Shown here one piece after another: positions 1 through 7,358 of a DNA stretch of 64,000 nucleotides. Every line of letters starts with the position of its first letter. Within the stretch, counting starts at the first letter, position 1. Position numbers and translations under genes: made by a program. The notes under the pieces were generated by a model, which worked only from the letters and a program-made list of their open reading frames with translations, had not been told where the DNA came from and made no database searches. Source of the stretch: Flavobacterium agricola (GTDB taxonomy: Bacteria > Bacteroidota > Bacteroidia > Flavobacteriales > Flavobacteriaceae); assembly GCF_025919725.1 (NCBI RefSeq), contig NZ_CP081495.1, positions 2,604,001 through 2,668,000 on the forward strand, read 5' to 3'.

Positions 1-2
1 GA

Positions 3-185
3 GGATCAATTCCGATTGTTGCTTTGTTTGAGAAAGAATTAAAATCAAAAACAATTATGATGGGCTTCGGGTTAGATTCTGATGCAATTCACTCTCCAAA
101 CGAACATTTTGGAGTATTTAATTACTTAAAAGGTATTGAAACGATTCCGTTATTCTATAAAAACTTTGTAGAATTATCTAAATAA
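3..185 (+). CDS. M20-type metallopeptidase, C-terminal fragment
   Basis: This is the last 60 residues of a gene that begins before the window, read in frame 3 to the stop at 183-185. The tail contains MMGFGLDSDAIHSPNEHF, the C-terminal segment typical of M20/M25/M40 dipeptidases, where the His and Glu near the end belong to the metal site and dimer-lid region. The family hydrolyses dipeptides or short peptides in the cytosol. The identification rests on a short piece, so the subfamily is open. A strong hairpin terminator follows four bases after the stop. Confidence 0.7.
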   Translation, partial: GSIPIVALFEKELKSKTIMMGFGLDSDAIHSPNEHFGVFNYLKGIETIPLFYKNFVELSK

Positions 186-188
186 AAC

Positions 189-216
189 AAAACCCCGTTA
201 CAAAACGGGGTTTTTT
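189..216. terminator. Rho-independent terminator, convergent
   Basis: Arms AAAACCCCGTT (189-199) and AACGGGGTTTT (204-214) pair perfectly around a four-base loop, and a T run follows to 216. It lies between the + strand peptidase and the - strand gene ending at 220, so it can serve both. Confidence 0.88.
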
Positions 217-219
217 ATT

Positions 220-744
220 TTAAGGCATAAAGCCATTGCTTGCATTGGGCGGTGTTATTTGATTGTACAGTACTTGTTGCTCTAAAGTACTTACATTTAT
301 AAAAGGCGGTATGTGTTTTTTAATTTCTGCCTGATTCTCGGTTAAAACATTTTTAACAAAAAAAACTTCATAGCAGGTTACGCAACTTTCTAAAGTTTTT
401 AAAACTACTAAAATAGAAGTATTTGCTACCAAATGAATGCTTTCTATTTGGCAATGCGTTTTTTCGGCAATATTAAAAAGTAAATTTTCTAAATCGTTAC
501 CAAAAAATGTTTTTAAAATGGCTGAATAATTGTTGGCACCAAGCGGAAAAGCTTCTTCTTGCGTACTAAACTTAATAATGCTTTCAATTTCTGCGGTTGA
601 TTTATTAGATAACGAATATAGGATTGAAGTAATGCAGGCTCTTAAACCTTCTTCAATTTTATACCTTTCTTCCCCAGTAAGGGTGCACAAATTTTGTATC
701 GTATTTTCGCAAACTATTTCGTTTATTTTCTTTAATATTCGCAT
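220..744 (-). CDS. Conserved hypothetical protein, possibly DUF937-like
   Basis: A 174-residue protein starting at ATG 742-744. I do not recognise it with confidence. There is no signal peptide or clear membrane segment. It has six cysteines, including a CVTC pair near residue 120. The segment around residues 30-55 (a run of small and hydrophobic residues followed by SLSNKST) and the later FFGNDLENLL stretch faintly recall DUF937/YidB-type proteins, but this is only a pattern impression. It is alone on the minus strand, convergent with the M20 peptidase, and about 60 bases from the next - strand gene end. Confidence 0.6.
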   Translation of the reverse strand: MRILKKINEIVCENTIQNLCTLTGEERYKIEEGLRACITSILYSLSNKSTAEIESIIKFSTQEEAFPLGANNYSAILKTFFGNDLENLLFNIAEKTHCQIESIHLVANTSILVVLKTLESCVTCYEVFFVKNVLTENQAEIKKHIPPFINVSTLEQQVLYNQITPPNASNGFMP

Positions 745-802
745 AACAAACCAAGTTTAGTAATAAAATTAACATTTTTTGCGAAATAAAGAATGCTTTA
801 AC

Positions 803-1570
803 TTACAAAATTTGATATAAAATGGGTTTGCTTGGAGATGCATCATTCTCAAACGATGCAATTTGTAAGTTTAAAACGTAAGTACCGTCAGGAATTTGGT
901 TGCTAACAAAAATAAGTTCGGTTATGGTACAATCCCAACGGGCATCGCTATTTACAGCAATAACATTGGTTAAGTTCCAAAAAGCTTTGTGCGCAACTAA
1001 CGCCCCGTTATCTTTTTCTTTATCTACGCTGGGTAAATCAATCAATAAATGGCTAACGTTAATTTCTTTAATATATTGAGCGGCAGCCTCAGATAAATAG
1101 GGCGGATTGGTGTTAGAATAATTTTTATGCTTTTTTTCTGATAAGTTTGGTAAGGTTCTAATTATTAAAGCTTCGGGCTTTTTTCCGTTTAAAGCTTTTT
1201 GAATTTGATTCGCTGTTAGTACATAATCTCTGTTTTGTAATTCTGGAGTTATAGAAATTAACTCGGCTACAAATACAAATTTTTTTAAGGTTTGGTTTAT
1301 AGAATAAAAGTTTTGTGTAATATGTCCTAAACATTCGGTATGCGTACCGTGTCCATGCGGATTAAATAAAATGTTGTTAAAGTTGGTTGCCGATTTTCCT
1401 GAACGAACGCTGCCCACAAAATCTCCCATAACAACCGGGGTAATTTCGGGCTGGCTCAAATACCAAGCAATTGGGTTTTTGGCTGTATTTTCAATCGGTA
1501 ATGAAATATCTAGCGGGTTAGCTAAATCAATTACTAATTTTTGGTTTTGATGTTCAAGTGTTGCTTTCAT
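803..1570 (-). CDS. Cyclase family protein (kynurenine formamidase-like)
   Basis: A 255-residue member of the PF04199 cyclase/arylformamidase fold, metal-dependent amide hydrolases. The metal-binding segment reads HGHGTHTECLGH near residue 90, compared with the canonical HxGTHxDxPxH: Asp is replaced by Glu, Pro by Leu, and the first His is displaced. The rest of the fold, including SVDKEKDNG and HKAFWN, is intact, so this is probably a lineage-specific subgroup whose substrate is unknown. Its ATG overlaps the hemW stop by one base (TAATG), so it is the last gene of a ruvC-hemW-cyclase unit. Kynurenine formamidase activity is possible, but no kynurenine gene is nearby. Confidence 0.8.
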   Translation of the reverse strand: MKATLEHQNQKLVIDLANPLDISLPIENTAKNPIAWYLSQPEITPVVMGDFVGSVRSGKSATNFNNILFNPHGHGTHTECLGHITQNFYSINQTLKKFVFVAELISITPELQNRDYVLTANQIQKALNGKKPEALIIRTLPNLSEKKHKNYSNTNPPYLSEAAAQYIKEINVSHLLIDLPSVDKEKDNGALVAHKAFWNLTNVIAVNSDARWDCTITELIFVSNQIPDGTYVLNLQIASFENDASPSKPILYQIL

Positions 1571-2697
1571 TATTCGTTAATTCTAAAAAGTTCTGAGGCA
1601 ATGCCATCGCAAAAAAACTTGCCTTGTAAGGTAGTTTTTAAAACATTATTTTCTATAACTAATTTATTTTGCGCAATAAACGGTGCTGCGTTTGTTTTTA
1701 CATACGCTAAATAATCAGCACCAAATTCGGCTTCAATTCGAGGTAAATCAACGCCCCAAATGGTGCGCAAGCCCGTCATAATATATTCGTTGTACCGATC
1801 TTGTTTGGTTAAAACTTCAACTTCGTTTGGTAAAATGTTTGCTTGTATTTGCTGAATATATAAAGAATTGTTGGCAACATTCCACGAACGATCCGTTCCG
1901 TTAAAGCTATGCGCCGATGGACCAATAGCTAAATATTTTTTACCCAACCAATAAGCCGAATTGTTTTTAGAAAAATAATCAGGTTTACTAAAATTAGATA
2001 ATTCGTAATGAATATAACCTTGGTTTTCTAAGGTTTTTACTAAATGTAAAAAATGCTCGTGCGCAACGGCATCATCTGTGTTGTCAATTTTACCTTTTTT
2101 AATTAAGGTTGCTAGTGCCGTTCTTGGTTCTACAGTTAAGGCATAGCTAGAAATATGCGGAATGTTTAAGCTTAAGGCTGTTTGTACGTTTGCATCCCAT
2201 TTTTCTAGGCTCATGTTTGGAATGCCGTAAATTAAATCAATCGAAATGTTATTAAAATACTGCGTTGCAATTTGTAAACATTGTAAAGCTTCGGCAGCAT
2301 TATGCGCCCGATTCATCAGCTTTAAATCATCTTCAAAAAAAGATTGAATGCCAATGCTTAATCGGTTTATTTTAGATTGTGCTAAGCTGATAATGCGTTT
2401 CTCGTTTAAATCGTCCGGATTAGCTTCTAAAGTAATTTCGGGGTTGGGAACAACAGTAAATAAATTAAAAATTTGAGCTAATATTTTATCTATTTCGGCA
2501 TTGGTTAATACGCTCGGCGTTCCTCCTCCAAAATAAATAGTTTCTACCGGTTCCTGAATTTCGTTTTTGCGTAATTCAATTTCACGAATGAGCGCATCAA
2601 TCATCTCATCTTTCTTTTTTAAAGAAGTAGAAAAATGAAAATCGCAATAATGACAAGCTTGTTTGCAAAACGGAATATGAATATAAATACCTGCCAT
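1570..2697 (-). CDS. hemW: Radical SAM heme chaperone HemW
   Basis: A 375-residue cytosolic radical SAM protein. Cys11, Cys15 and Cys18 in the motif CKQACHYCDF bind the 4Fe-4S cluster, and GGGTPS at about 57-62 is the SAM-binding loop. The motif ends CDF without the fourth Cys of true HemN, which favours the heme-chaperone subgroup over coproporphyrinogen oxidase. I chose the ATG at 2695-2697 (MAGIYIHIPFC) because the longer reading frame would extend into ruvC and adds a non-family leader. It starts two bases after the ruvC stop and overlaps the cyclase start by one base, indicating translational coupling. Confidence 0.93.
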   Translation of the reverse strand: MAGIYIHIPFCKQACHYCDFHFSTSLKKKDEMIDALIREIELRKNEIQEPVETIYFGGGTPSVLTNAEIDKILAQIFNLFTVVPNPEITLEANPDDLNEKRIISLAQSKINRLSIGIQSFFEDDLKLMNRAHNAAEALQCLQIATQYFNNISIDLIYGIPNMSLEKWDANVQTALSLNIPHISSYALTVEPRTALATLIKKGKIDNTDDAVAHEHFLHLVKTLENQGYIHYELSNFSKPDYFSKNNSAYWLGKKYLAIGPSAHSFNGTDRSWNVANNSLYIQQIQANILPNEVEVLTKQDRYNEYIMTGLRTIWGVDLPRIEAEFGADYLAYVKTNAAPFIAQNKLVIENNVLKTTLQGKFFCDGIASELFRINE

Positions 2698-2699
2698 AT

Positions 2700-3260
2700 T
2701 TATTTTTTTACGCGTTCTTGGTTTTGACTTACAAACGATGCCCAACCGGAATACGATTTGCCTACTACTTGGGTTTTACCAGTATTAAAATAATGGCAAA
2801 CTGCTGCAGCTAAGCCATCGGTTGAATCTAGGTTTTTGGGTAGTTCTTTTAAACCGGTTAACAATTGTTGCAACATTTTGGCAACTTGTTCTTTGCTGGC
2901 ATTACCGTTACCGGTAATGGCCATTTTTATTTTTTTGGGTTCGTACTCGGTAATCGGAATATCGCGCGATAATCCGGCAGCCATAGCTACGCCCTGAGCA
3001 CGCCCTAATTTTAACATAGATTGTACATTTTTACCAAAAAATGGTGCTTCAATAGCAATTTCGTCGGGGTTGTATGTGTCAATTAGTTCAATGGTTCGGT
3101 TAAAAATAATTTGCAAACGTTTGTAGTGATTGTCGTATTTAGAAAGTTGCAGCTCGTTAAGTTGCAAAAATTCCATTTTGTTATTAATCACTTTAATTAA
3201 CCCAAAACCCATAATGGTTGTTCCGGGATCAATTCCTAAAATAATGCGTTCGTTTGCCAA
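2700..3260 (-). CDS. ruvC: Crossover junction endodeoxyribonuclease RuvC
   Basis: The Holliday-junction resolvase that nicks symmetrically in RuvABC recombination repair. With the TTG start at 3258-3260 it is 186 residues, the usual family size, beginning (M)ANERIILGIDPGTT. Acidic active-site residues are visible: Asp11 in GIDPG, Glu71 in IEAPFFGKN, and Asp145/Asp148 in DSTDG. An ATG at 3311 would add 17 unlikely residues and run into the divergent gene's start region, so TTG is preferred. It is first in the ruvC-hemW-cyclase operon; ruvA and ruvB are not in this window. Confidence 0.92.
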   Translation of the reverse strand: MANERIILGIDPGTTIMGFGLIKVINNKMEFLQLNELQLSKYDNHYKRLQIIFNRTIELIDTYNPDEIAIEAPFFGKNVQSMLKLGRAQGVAMAAGLSRDIPITEYEPKKIKMAITGNGNASKEQVAKMLQQLLTGLKELPKNLDSTDGLAAAVCHYFNTGKTQVVGKSYSGWASFVSQNQERVKK

Positions 3261-3320
3261 AATAATTGTTTTAATTGATGATGCGATGTGAGATAACTCA
3301 AAAAATTGCATCTTTGCATC

Positions 3321-4262
3321 ATGACATTTTTATCTCCCAAAATTAAGCATTTATTAGTTCTAATAGCAAAAATCGTTATTGTTGTCGGGGCGTTTTATTT
3401 TATATACAACCAATTGATGTATAACGAGCAAATTGATTGGAATGAATTTAAAAAAATAGTTGTTGCCAAACAATCGTTTGGAGTAATTGCTTTGTTGTTG
3501 GTGCTTACTTTTTTAAATCGATTTTTAGAGATTTTAAAATGGCAAAATTTAATTCAGTTGGTAAAAAAAATAACCGTTTGGCAAGCTACGCAACAAGTTT
3601 TGTCTGCTATTACGGTTGCTATTTTTACGCCGAATGGCATTGGCGAATATGCGGGCAAAGCGCTTTATTACGATAAAAAAGATTCGGGACGCGTTATTTT
3701 TTTAAACTTGATTTGCAACGGAATTCAGATGGTTTTAAGCATAACTATTGGTTTTGCTGGGTTGTTATATTTAAATGCACATTATAAAATTATTGGTTGG
3801 GACAAAATTTTTATTGGCTTTTGTATGTTATCCTTACTAATAGGAATTATTTTGTTTACCAAACAAATTACCGTACGTGGTTATTCTTTACAAATGTTGT
3901 TTCAAAAAATTAATGAAATACCTAAACGTATTCATCGCAAAAATATATTTTTAGCTTTATGTCGTTATGCCTGTTTTTCGCATCAATATTTTATATTGTA
4001 CCGTGTGTTTGATGTAGAGGTGCCTTATTTGTTATTAATGTCGGCTATAACAAGCGTTTATTTGTTATCTTCATCGTTACCAACCTTTCAAATTTTTGAT
4101 TTTGCTGTAAAAGGCAGCGTTGCTGTTTTTATGTTAGGCATTATTGGCGTGAACGATTGGATTGTTATTTTTATTACTACCATTATTTGGTTTTTAAATA
4201 TTGTTTTACCGGTAAGCATTGGTAGCATTTTTGTTTTTAAATACAAACCGCAATGGAAATAG
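3321..4262 (+). CDS. LPG synthase-like multi-span membrane protein
   Basis: A 313-residue inner-membrane protein from ATG 3321, with roughly eight hydrophobic spans. It resembles the lysylphosphatidylglycerol synthase transmembrane (flippase-like) domain, PF03706/UPF0104, including the FTPNGIGEYAGKA segment near residue 100 and the SSLPTFQIFDFAVKG segment near 250. There is no soluble aminoacyl-transfer domain, so it is not a full MprF. It overlaps the downstream glycosyltransferase by ten bases, so the two are probably co-translated. A role in handling a lipid-linked or polyprenyl-linked sugar at the membrane is inference from that pairing. Confidence 0.8.
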   Translation: MTFLSPKIKHLLVLIAKIVIVVGAFYFIYNQLMYNEQIDWNEFKKIVVAKQSFGVIALLLVLTFLNRFLEILKWQNLIQLVKKITVWQATQQVLSAITVAIFTPNGIGEYAGKALYYDKKDSGRVIFLNLICNGIQMVLSITIGFAGLLYLNAHYKIIGWDKIFIGFCMLSLLIGIILFTKQITVRGYSLQMLFQKINEIPKRIHRKNIFLALCRYACFSHQYFILYRVFDVEVPYLLLMSAITSVYLLSSSLPTFQIFDFAVKGSVAVFMLGIIGVNDWIVIFITTIIWFLNIVLPVSIGSIFVFKYKPQWK

Positions 4263-5371
4263 TTGTTTATTTTATAGCAGTTGTACTGGTTTATTATAGC
4301 ATTCAGCTGGGGCTATTAATTTATGGTGTTTTAAAAGCTAAAAAGTTTGCATATTCAACTTTTCCCGAAGTTGCTATAAAATTTACTATTGTTATTCCTT
4401 TTAAAAATGAAGCTAACAATTTACCGCATTTGCTTGCTTCTATAACAAACTTAAATTACGATAAAAACAATTTTGAAATTATTTTAGTAGATGATGCAAG
4501 TACCGATGCATCTGTACAAGTAATTGCTGATTGGCGGTTAGCAAACCCATTTATTCAAACTACCATATTAACCAATGTTGTAGTAAGTAAATCTTCTAAA
4601 AAAGATGCTATATCGCGTGCAGTTTCTGTAGCCAAAAACGATTGGATTATTACTACGGATGCCGATTGCATTTTACCTGCTAACTTTTTAGCTTGTTATG
4701 CTGCTTATGTTTTTCAAAATTCTGAACAATCTTTTATTATTGGTGGAGTAGGGGTGGAACCATCCCACAAATTTTTATTTCAATATCAAGCTTTAGATTT
4801 TGCTTCGTTGCAAGCAGTAACTTTAGGCAGTTGTTTTATTGATGAAACTTTTATGTGTAATGGTGCAAATTTGGCTTTTACAAAGCAGTTTTTTGCAAAA
4901 GTGAAGGGTTATGATGGGGTAAATCATATTGCAAGCGGAGATGATGTTTTTTTGCTGCAAAAAGCATTGCAGTACAAATCAAACTGCGTGGGGTATCTTT
5001 TACATCAGGATGCTACGATAATAACAGAACCTGTTTTAAGTTGGAGTGCTTTAGTAAAACAACGTGCCCGTTGGGGAGCAAAAGCTACGGCTTATCAAAG
5101 TGCTTATCCTAAAGTTTTAGGCATTATTACCTTGCTTGCTAATTTTAGCGTTATTTTTTTATTGGTTGCTTTATTTATTCCGAGCTATTTTGCAATTAGT
5201 TTGTTGTTACTAACTATTAAGTTTGTTTGTGAACTTGCGTTGCTTACATGTTTTAAAAAACATACCGAATGGGTAAGTTTACGTTATTTTCCCATTTCAT
5301 TTTTACTTTATCCGTTTTTTACCTTGTTAGTAACCTTACGTATGCTTTTTTTTACGCCACGTTGGAAATAA
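4253..5371 (+). CDS. Family 2 glycosyltransferase, membrane-anchored
   Basis: A 372-residue inverting GT-A glycosyltransferase. One membrane span lies at residues 5-25 and two or three more after about 290. The nucleotide-sugar site shows VDDASTD (80-85) and TDADC (135-139, the DxD-type motif). QRARW at 270-274 is the Q(Q/R)xRW signature of processive GT2 enzymes, and SGDDVFL near 228-234 supplies the catalytic acid region. It starts inside the preceding membrane-protein gene. Donor and acceptor sugars cannot be told from sequence. Its stop directly abuts the stop of the convergent lipoprotein gene. Confidence 0.9.
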   Translation: MEIVVYFIAVVLVYYSIQLGLLIYGVLKAKKFAYSTFPEVAIKFTIVIPFKNEANNLPHLLASITNLNYDKNNFEIILVDDASTDASVQVIADWRLANPFIQTTILTNVVVSKSSKKDAISRAVSVAKNDWIITTDADCILPANFLACYAAYVFQNSEQSFIIGGVGVEPSHKFLFQYQALDFASLQAVTLGSCFIDETFMCNGANLAFTKQFFAKVKGYDGVNHIASGDDVFLLQKALQYKSNCVGYLLHQDATIITEPVLSWSALVKQRARWGAKATAYQSAYPKVLGIITLLANFSVIFLLVALFIPSYFAISLLLLTIKFVCELALLTCFKKHTEWVSLRYFPISFLLYPFFTLLVTLRMLFFTPRWK

Positions 5372-5851
5372 TTATTCCTTAACAAAAGTAATTGGGATGT
5401 TAATCTGGGTTCTAACCGGAATTCCTCTTTTAATTGCGGGATATGCCGCAGGTAATTCAGTTATTAACTGATTTACGGCTGTTGTAATGTTTTGTCGCGT
5501 TTCAGCGTTCGAAATTGTGGTAACGTCGGTTATAACGCTGTAGCTTGAATCTGGGTTAATGGTTAAGGCCAACCAAATTTCATTTACGTTTAAATCAATC
5601 GTTTTAATGGTTTGACTATTTAAGTTGGTTTGCAGTTGGCTTTGCAGGGTTTCTTGTAAGCAATTTGTTTTCGCATCTTCAGTAAAAAGGCTATCACAAA
5701 GCACTAAACCTGCAGGTTCATCTACTTCATTCCAATTAATTTTAGAAATTTCTTCGTTATATAAATCATTTGCATCTGGGCTCTTTTTTAAAAACTCATT
5801 ACATGAAGTTGTTGTTACCCCCAAACAAAATGCATAAATTAGATATTTCAT
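5372..5851 (-). CDS. Hypothetical lipoprotein
   Basis: A 159-residue protein beginning MKYLIYAFCLGVTTTSC, a short signal peptide ending in a plausible lipobox with Cys17 as the lipidated residue. The mature part has two or three further cysteines (CDSLF, TNCLQE) and a C-terminal half rich in T, N and I that may be a beta-strand domain. The region LNVNEIWLALTINPDSSYSV recalls TonB C-terminal or energy-transducer folds, but I cannot assign a family. It is convergent with the glycosyltransferase, with no intergenic base, and divergent from the DUF456 gene. Confidence 0.72.
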   Translation of the reverse strand: MKYLIYAFCLGVTTTSCNEFLKKSPDANDLYNEEISKINWNEVDEPAGLVLCDSLFTEDAKTNCLQETLQSQLQTNLNSQTIKTIDLNVNEIWLALTINPDSSYSVITDVTTISNAETRQNITTAVNQLITELPAAYPAIKRGIPVRTQINIPITFVKE

Positions 5852-5893
5852 AGATTGATTAAGTTTTACTAAATATACAAAATATATTATTTA

Positions 5894-6394
5894 ATGGATT
5901 ATATACTATTAACAATTTCTTTGGTTTTAATGTTGGCAGGAATAGCTGGCAGTTTATTACCGGCTTTGCCTGGTCCGCCTTTATCGTGGTTAGGTATTTT
6001 GGTTTTTTATAGCATTCCAGAAGTTCCGTTTAATTATTATGTTGTATTTATCAGCTTGTTTTTAACGCTTGTTATCACTGTTTTAGATTATACCATCCCT
6101 GCACAAGGCACTAAGCGTTTTGGTGGTTCTAAACACGGTATTTGGGGTACTAATATTGGATTGGTTGTTGGAATTTTTGCACCCATTCCTTTTGGTTTTA
6201 TTATTGGCCCTTTTGTAGGTGCTTTATTGGGAGAATTGTTGTTTGATAAAAAGGGAATTACACATTCGCTTAAAGCAGCATCTGGTTCTTTTTTAGGTTT
6301 TTTAGCGTCAACCTTTATGAAGTTTGTTTTTACCATGTGCTTTTTGGGGTATTTTGTTTACCTGGTTATTAGTTACCGAAGCATCTGGTTTTAA
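5894..6394 (+). CDS. DUF456 family membrane protein
   Basis: A 166-residue integral membrane protein with the DUF456 (PF04306) signature SLLPALPGPPLSWLG near residues 22-36, a DYTIPAQGTKRFGGSK cytosolic loop, and Gly-rich membrane spans that resemble glycine-zipper segments (GFIIGPFVGALLGELLF). About four spans. Its biochemical role is unknown in the family. It ends just before a bidirectional hairpin terminator that separates it from the convergent tRNA-Asp array. Confidence 0.88.
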   Translation: MDYILLTISLVLMLAGIAGSLLPALPGPPLSWLGILVFYSIPEVPFNYYVVFISLFLTLVITVLDYTIPAQGTKRFGGSKHGIWGTNIGLVVGIFAPIPFGFIIGPFVGALLGELLFDKKGITHSLKAASGSFLGFLASTFMKFVFTMCFLGYFVYLVISYRSIWF

Positions 6395-6406
6395 ATAGAT
6401 ACAAAT

Positions 6407-6439
6407 AAAAAAAGCTTTGAACCAAATCAAAGCTTTTTT
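6407..6439. terminator. Bidirectional terminator, DUF456 gene / tRNA-Asp array
   Basis: AAAAAAAGCTTTGA (6407-6420) pairs with TCAAAGCTTTTTT (6427-6439) around a six-base loop. A tracts before and T tracts after make it usable from both directions. Confidence 0.88.
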
Positions 6440-6450
6440 GTTTTACTGTG

Positions 6451-6524
6451 CGGTCTGGACGGGACTCGAACCCGCGACCCCATGCGTGACAGGCATGTAT
6501 TCTAACCAACTGAACTACCAAACC
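6451..6524 (-). tRNA. tRNA-Asp (GTC), copy 1
   Basis: A 74-base cloverleaf on the minus strand. The acceptor stem GGTTTGG/CCAGACC includes one T-G pair, the anticodon loop CTGTCAC carries GTC, the T arm is CGGGTTCGAGTCCCG, and the discriminator is G. The 3' CCA is not encoded. It is the distal gene of a four-copy unit and is followed by the terminator at 6407-6439. Confidence 0.97.
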
Positions 6525-6565
6525 AGTAAAAAAATATAAAATAATGTAACTTGCTTAAAATTTAG

Positions 6566-6639
6566 CGGTCTGGACGGGACTCGAACCCGCGACCCCATGC
6601 GTGACAGGCATGTATTCTAACCAACTGAACTACCAAACC
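6566..6639 (-). tRNA. tRNA-Asp (GTC), copy 2
   Basis: Identical over its 74 bases to the copy at 6451-6524: anticodon GTC, G discriminator, no encoded CCA. The spacer to copy 1 is 41 bases and AT-rich, without promoter or terminator features, so it is probably processed from a common transcript. Confidence 0.97.
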
Positions 6640-6675
6640 AAAGGTTTACAATAAAATTTAAGCAAGCTTAGCTTG

Positions 6676-6749
6676 CGGTCTGGACGGGACTCGAACCCGC
6701 GACCCCATGCGTGACAGGCATGTATTCTAACCAACTGAACTACCAAACC
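6676..6749 (-). tRNA. tRNA-Asp (GTC), copy 3
   Basis: Identical to the other tRNA-Asp genes here. The 36-base spacer to copy 2 shares the words ttaagcaagc/gcttgcttaa with its neighbour spacer and can form a short hairpin, possibly a processing signal. Confidence 0.97.
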
Positions 6750-6791
6750 AATTTGCAATCAGATAACCGTTTAATCTTAGAAAAGATTTAG

Positions 6792-6865
6792 CGGTCTGGA
6801 CGGGACTCGAACCCGCGACCCCATGCGTGACAGGCATGTATTCTAACCAACTGAACTACCAAACC
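6792..6865 (-). tRNA. tRNA-Asp (GTC), copy 4
   Basis: Identical 74-base tRNA-Asp. It is the promoter-proximal gene of the four-copy unit: a TATATTTG -7 element lies 18 bases upstream on the minus strand (6884-6891). Confidence 0.97.
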
Positions 6866-6883
6866 CTTAATCTGATTGCGGTG

Positions 6884-6891
6884 CAAATATA
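6884..6891 (-). promoter_or_regulatory. Promoter -7 element for tRNA-Asp copies 4-1
   Basis: CAAATATA on the + strand is TATATTTG on the minus strand, a perfect match to the Bacteroidota -7 consensus TAnnTTTG, placed 18 bases before the tRNA. No well-spaced -33 TTG is evident. Confidence 0.6.
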
Positions 6892-7036
6892 GTAAGTTTT
6901 TTCAACTCTAAAAACATTTTTTTACTTTGTTTGTAAAGTTTTTTATAAGTGTTTGATTCTTAGTTTGTATGTTTTATTATTTCTTTTTAAATAGCTGTTT
7001 TACCTAGTAAATAACCGCTACGAAACCTATAAAAAT

Positions 7037-7072
7037 CAAAAAAGCTCTCCAATTTAGAAATGGAAAGCTTTT
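7037..7072 (-). terminator. Probable terminator after tRNA-Asp copy 5
   Basis: On the minus strand AAAAGCTTTCCA pairs with TGGAGAGCTTTT, with one internal mismatch, then a T tract. It lies about 105 bases downstream of copy 5 and would separate it from the four-copy unit. Confidence 0.55.
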
Positions 7073-7177
7073 CATTGGTCTAACTACTAAACCTTTTGGC
7101 ACCAACGTGCCTAAACAACACAACTAATTTTAAATATTTTAAGACAAAAGAATTGTTTAGATTCTTGATCCTTGTTG

Positions 7178-7251
7178 CGGTCTGGACGGGACTCGAACCC
7201 GCGACCCCATGCGTGACAGGCATGTATTCTAACCAACTGAACTACCAAACC
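7178..7251 (-). tRNA. tRNA-Asp (GTC), copy 5
   Basis: Identical in sequence to copies 1-4 but separated from them by 312 bases, with its own promoter at 7292-7322 and a likely terminator at 7037-7072. It seems to be transcribed alone. Confidence 0.97.
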
Positions 7252-7291
7252 AACGTGTAAAACTTATATCCGTTGGGATAAAAGCCGAATG

Positions 7292-7322
7292 CAAAGATAC
7301 GCCCGAAAATGAAACTACCAAA
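7292..7322 (-). promoter_or_regulatory. Promoter for tRNA-Asp copy 5
   Basis: On the minus strand TTTG (7319-7322) is followed after 19 bases by TATCTTTG (7292-7299), an exact fit to the Bacteroidota TTTG-N19-TAnnTTTG promoter, about 40 bases before the tRNA. Confidence 0.75.
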
Positions 7323-7358
7323 CAAAATGTGTTTTTTTTGTGTAAATAAAATGTAATT

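Larger units (their letters stand above)
6866..7177. other. 312-base non-coding spacer between tRNA-Asp copies 4 and 5
   Basis: No convincing reading frame on either strand. It contains the copy 4 promoter element near 6884 and an imperfect hairpin with T tract at 7037-7072 on the minus strand, which would end a transcript from copy 5. The rest is AT-rich, with one short GC-richer patch near 7095-7113 of no recognised function. Confidence 0.7.

Noticed and set aside
3306..3311. TTG at 3306 as start of the membrane protein and ATG at 3311 as start of ruvC
   Set aside because: The later ATG 3321 and the TTG 3260 give family-like N-termini and avoid the overlap of divergent genes.
3321..4262. 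Full MprF lysylphosphatidylglycerol synthase
   Set aside because: Only the membrane domain is present; no C-terminal aminoacyl-transfer domain follows.
6451..7251. Regularly repeated near-identical blocks that look like a CRISPR array
   Set aside because: Each repeat folds as a full tRNA-Asp; spacing is irregular and no cas genes are present.
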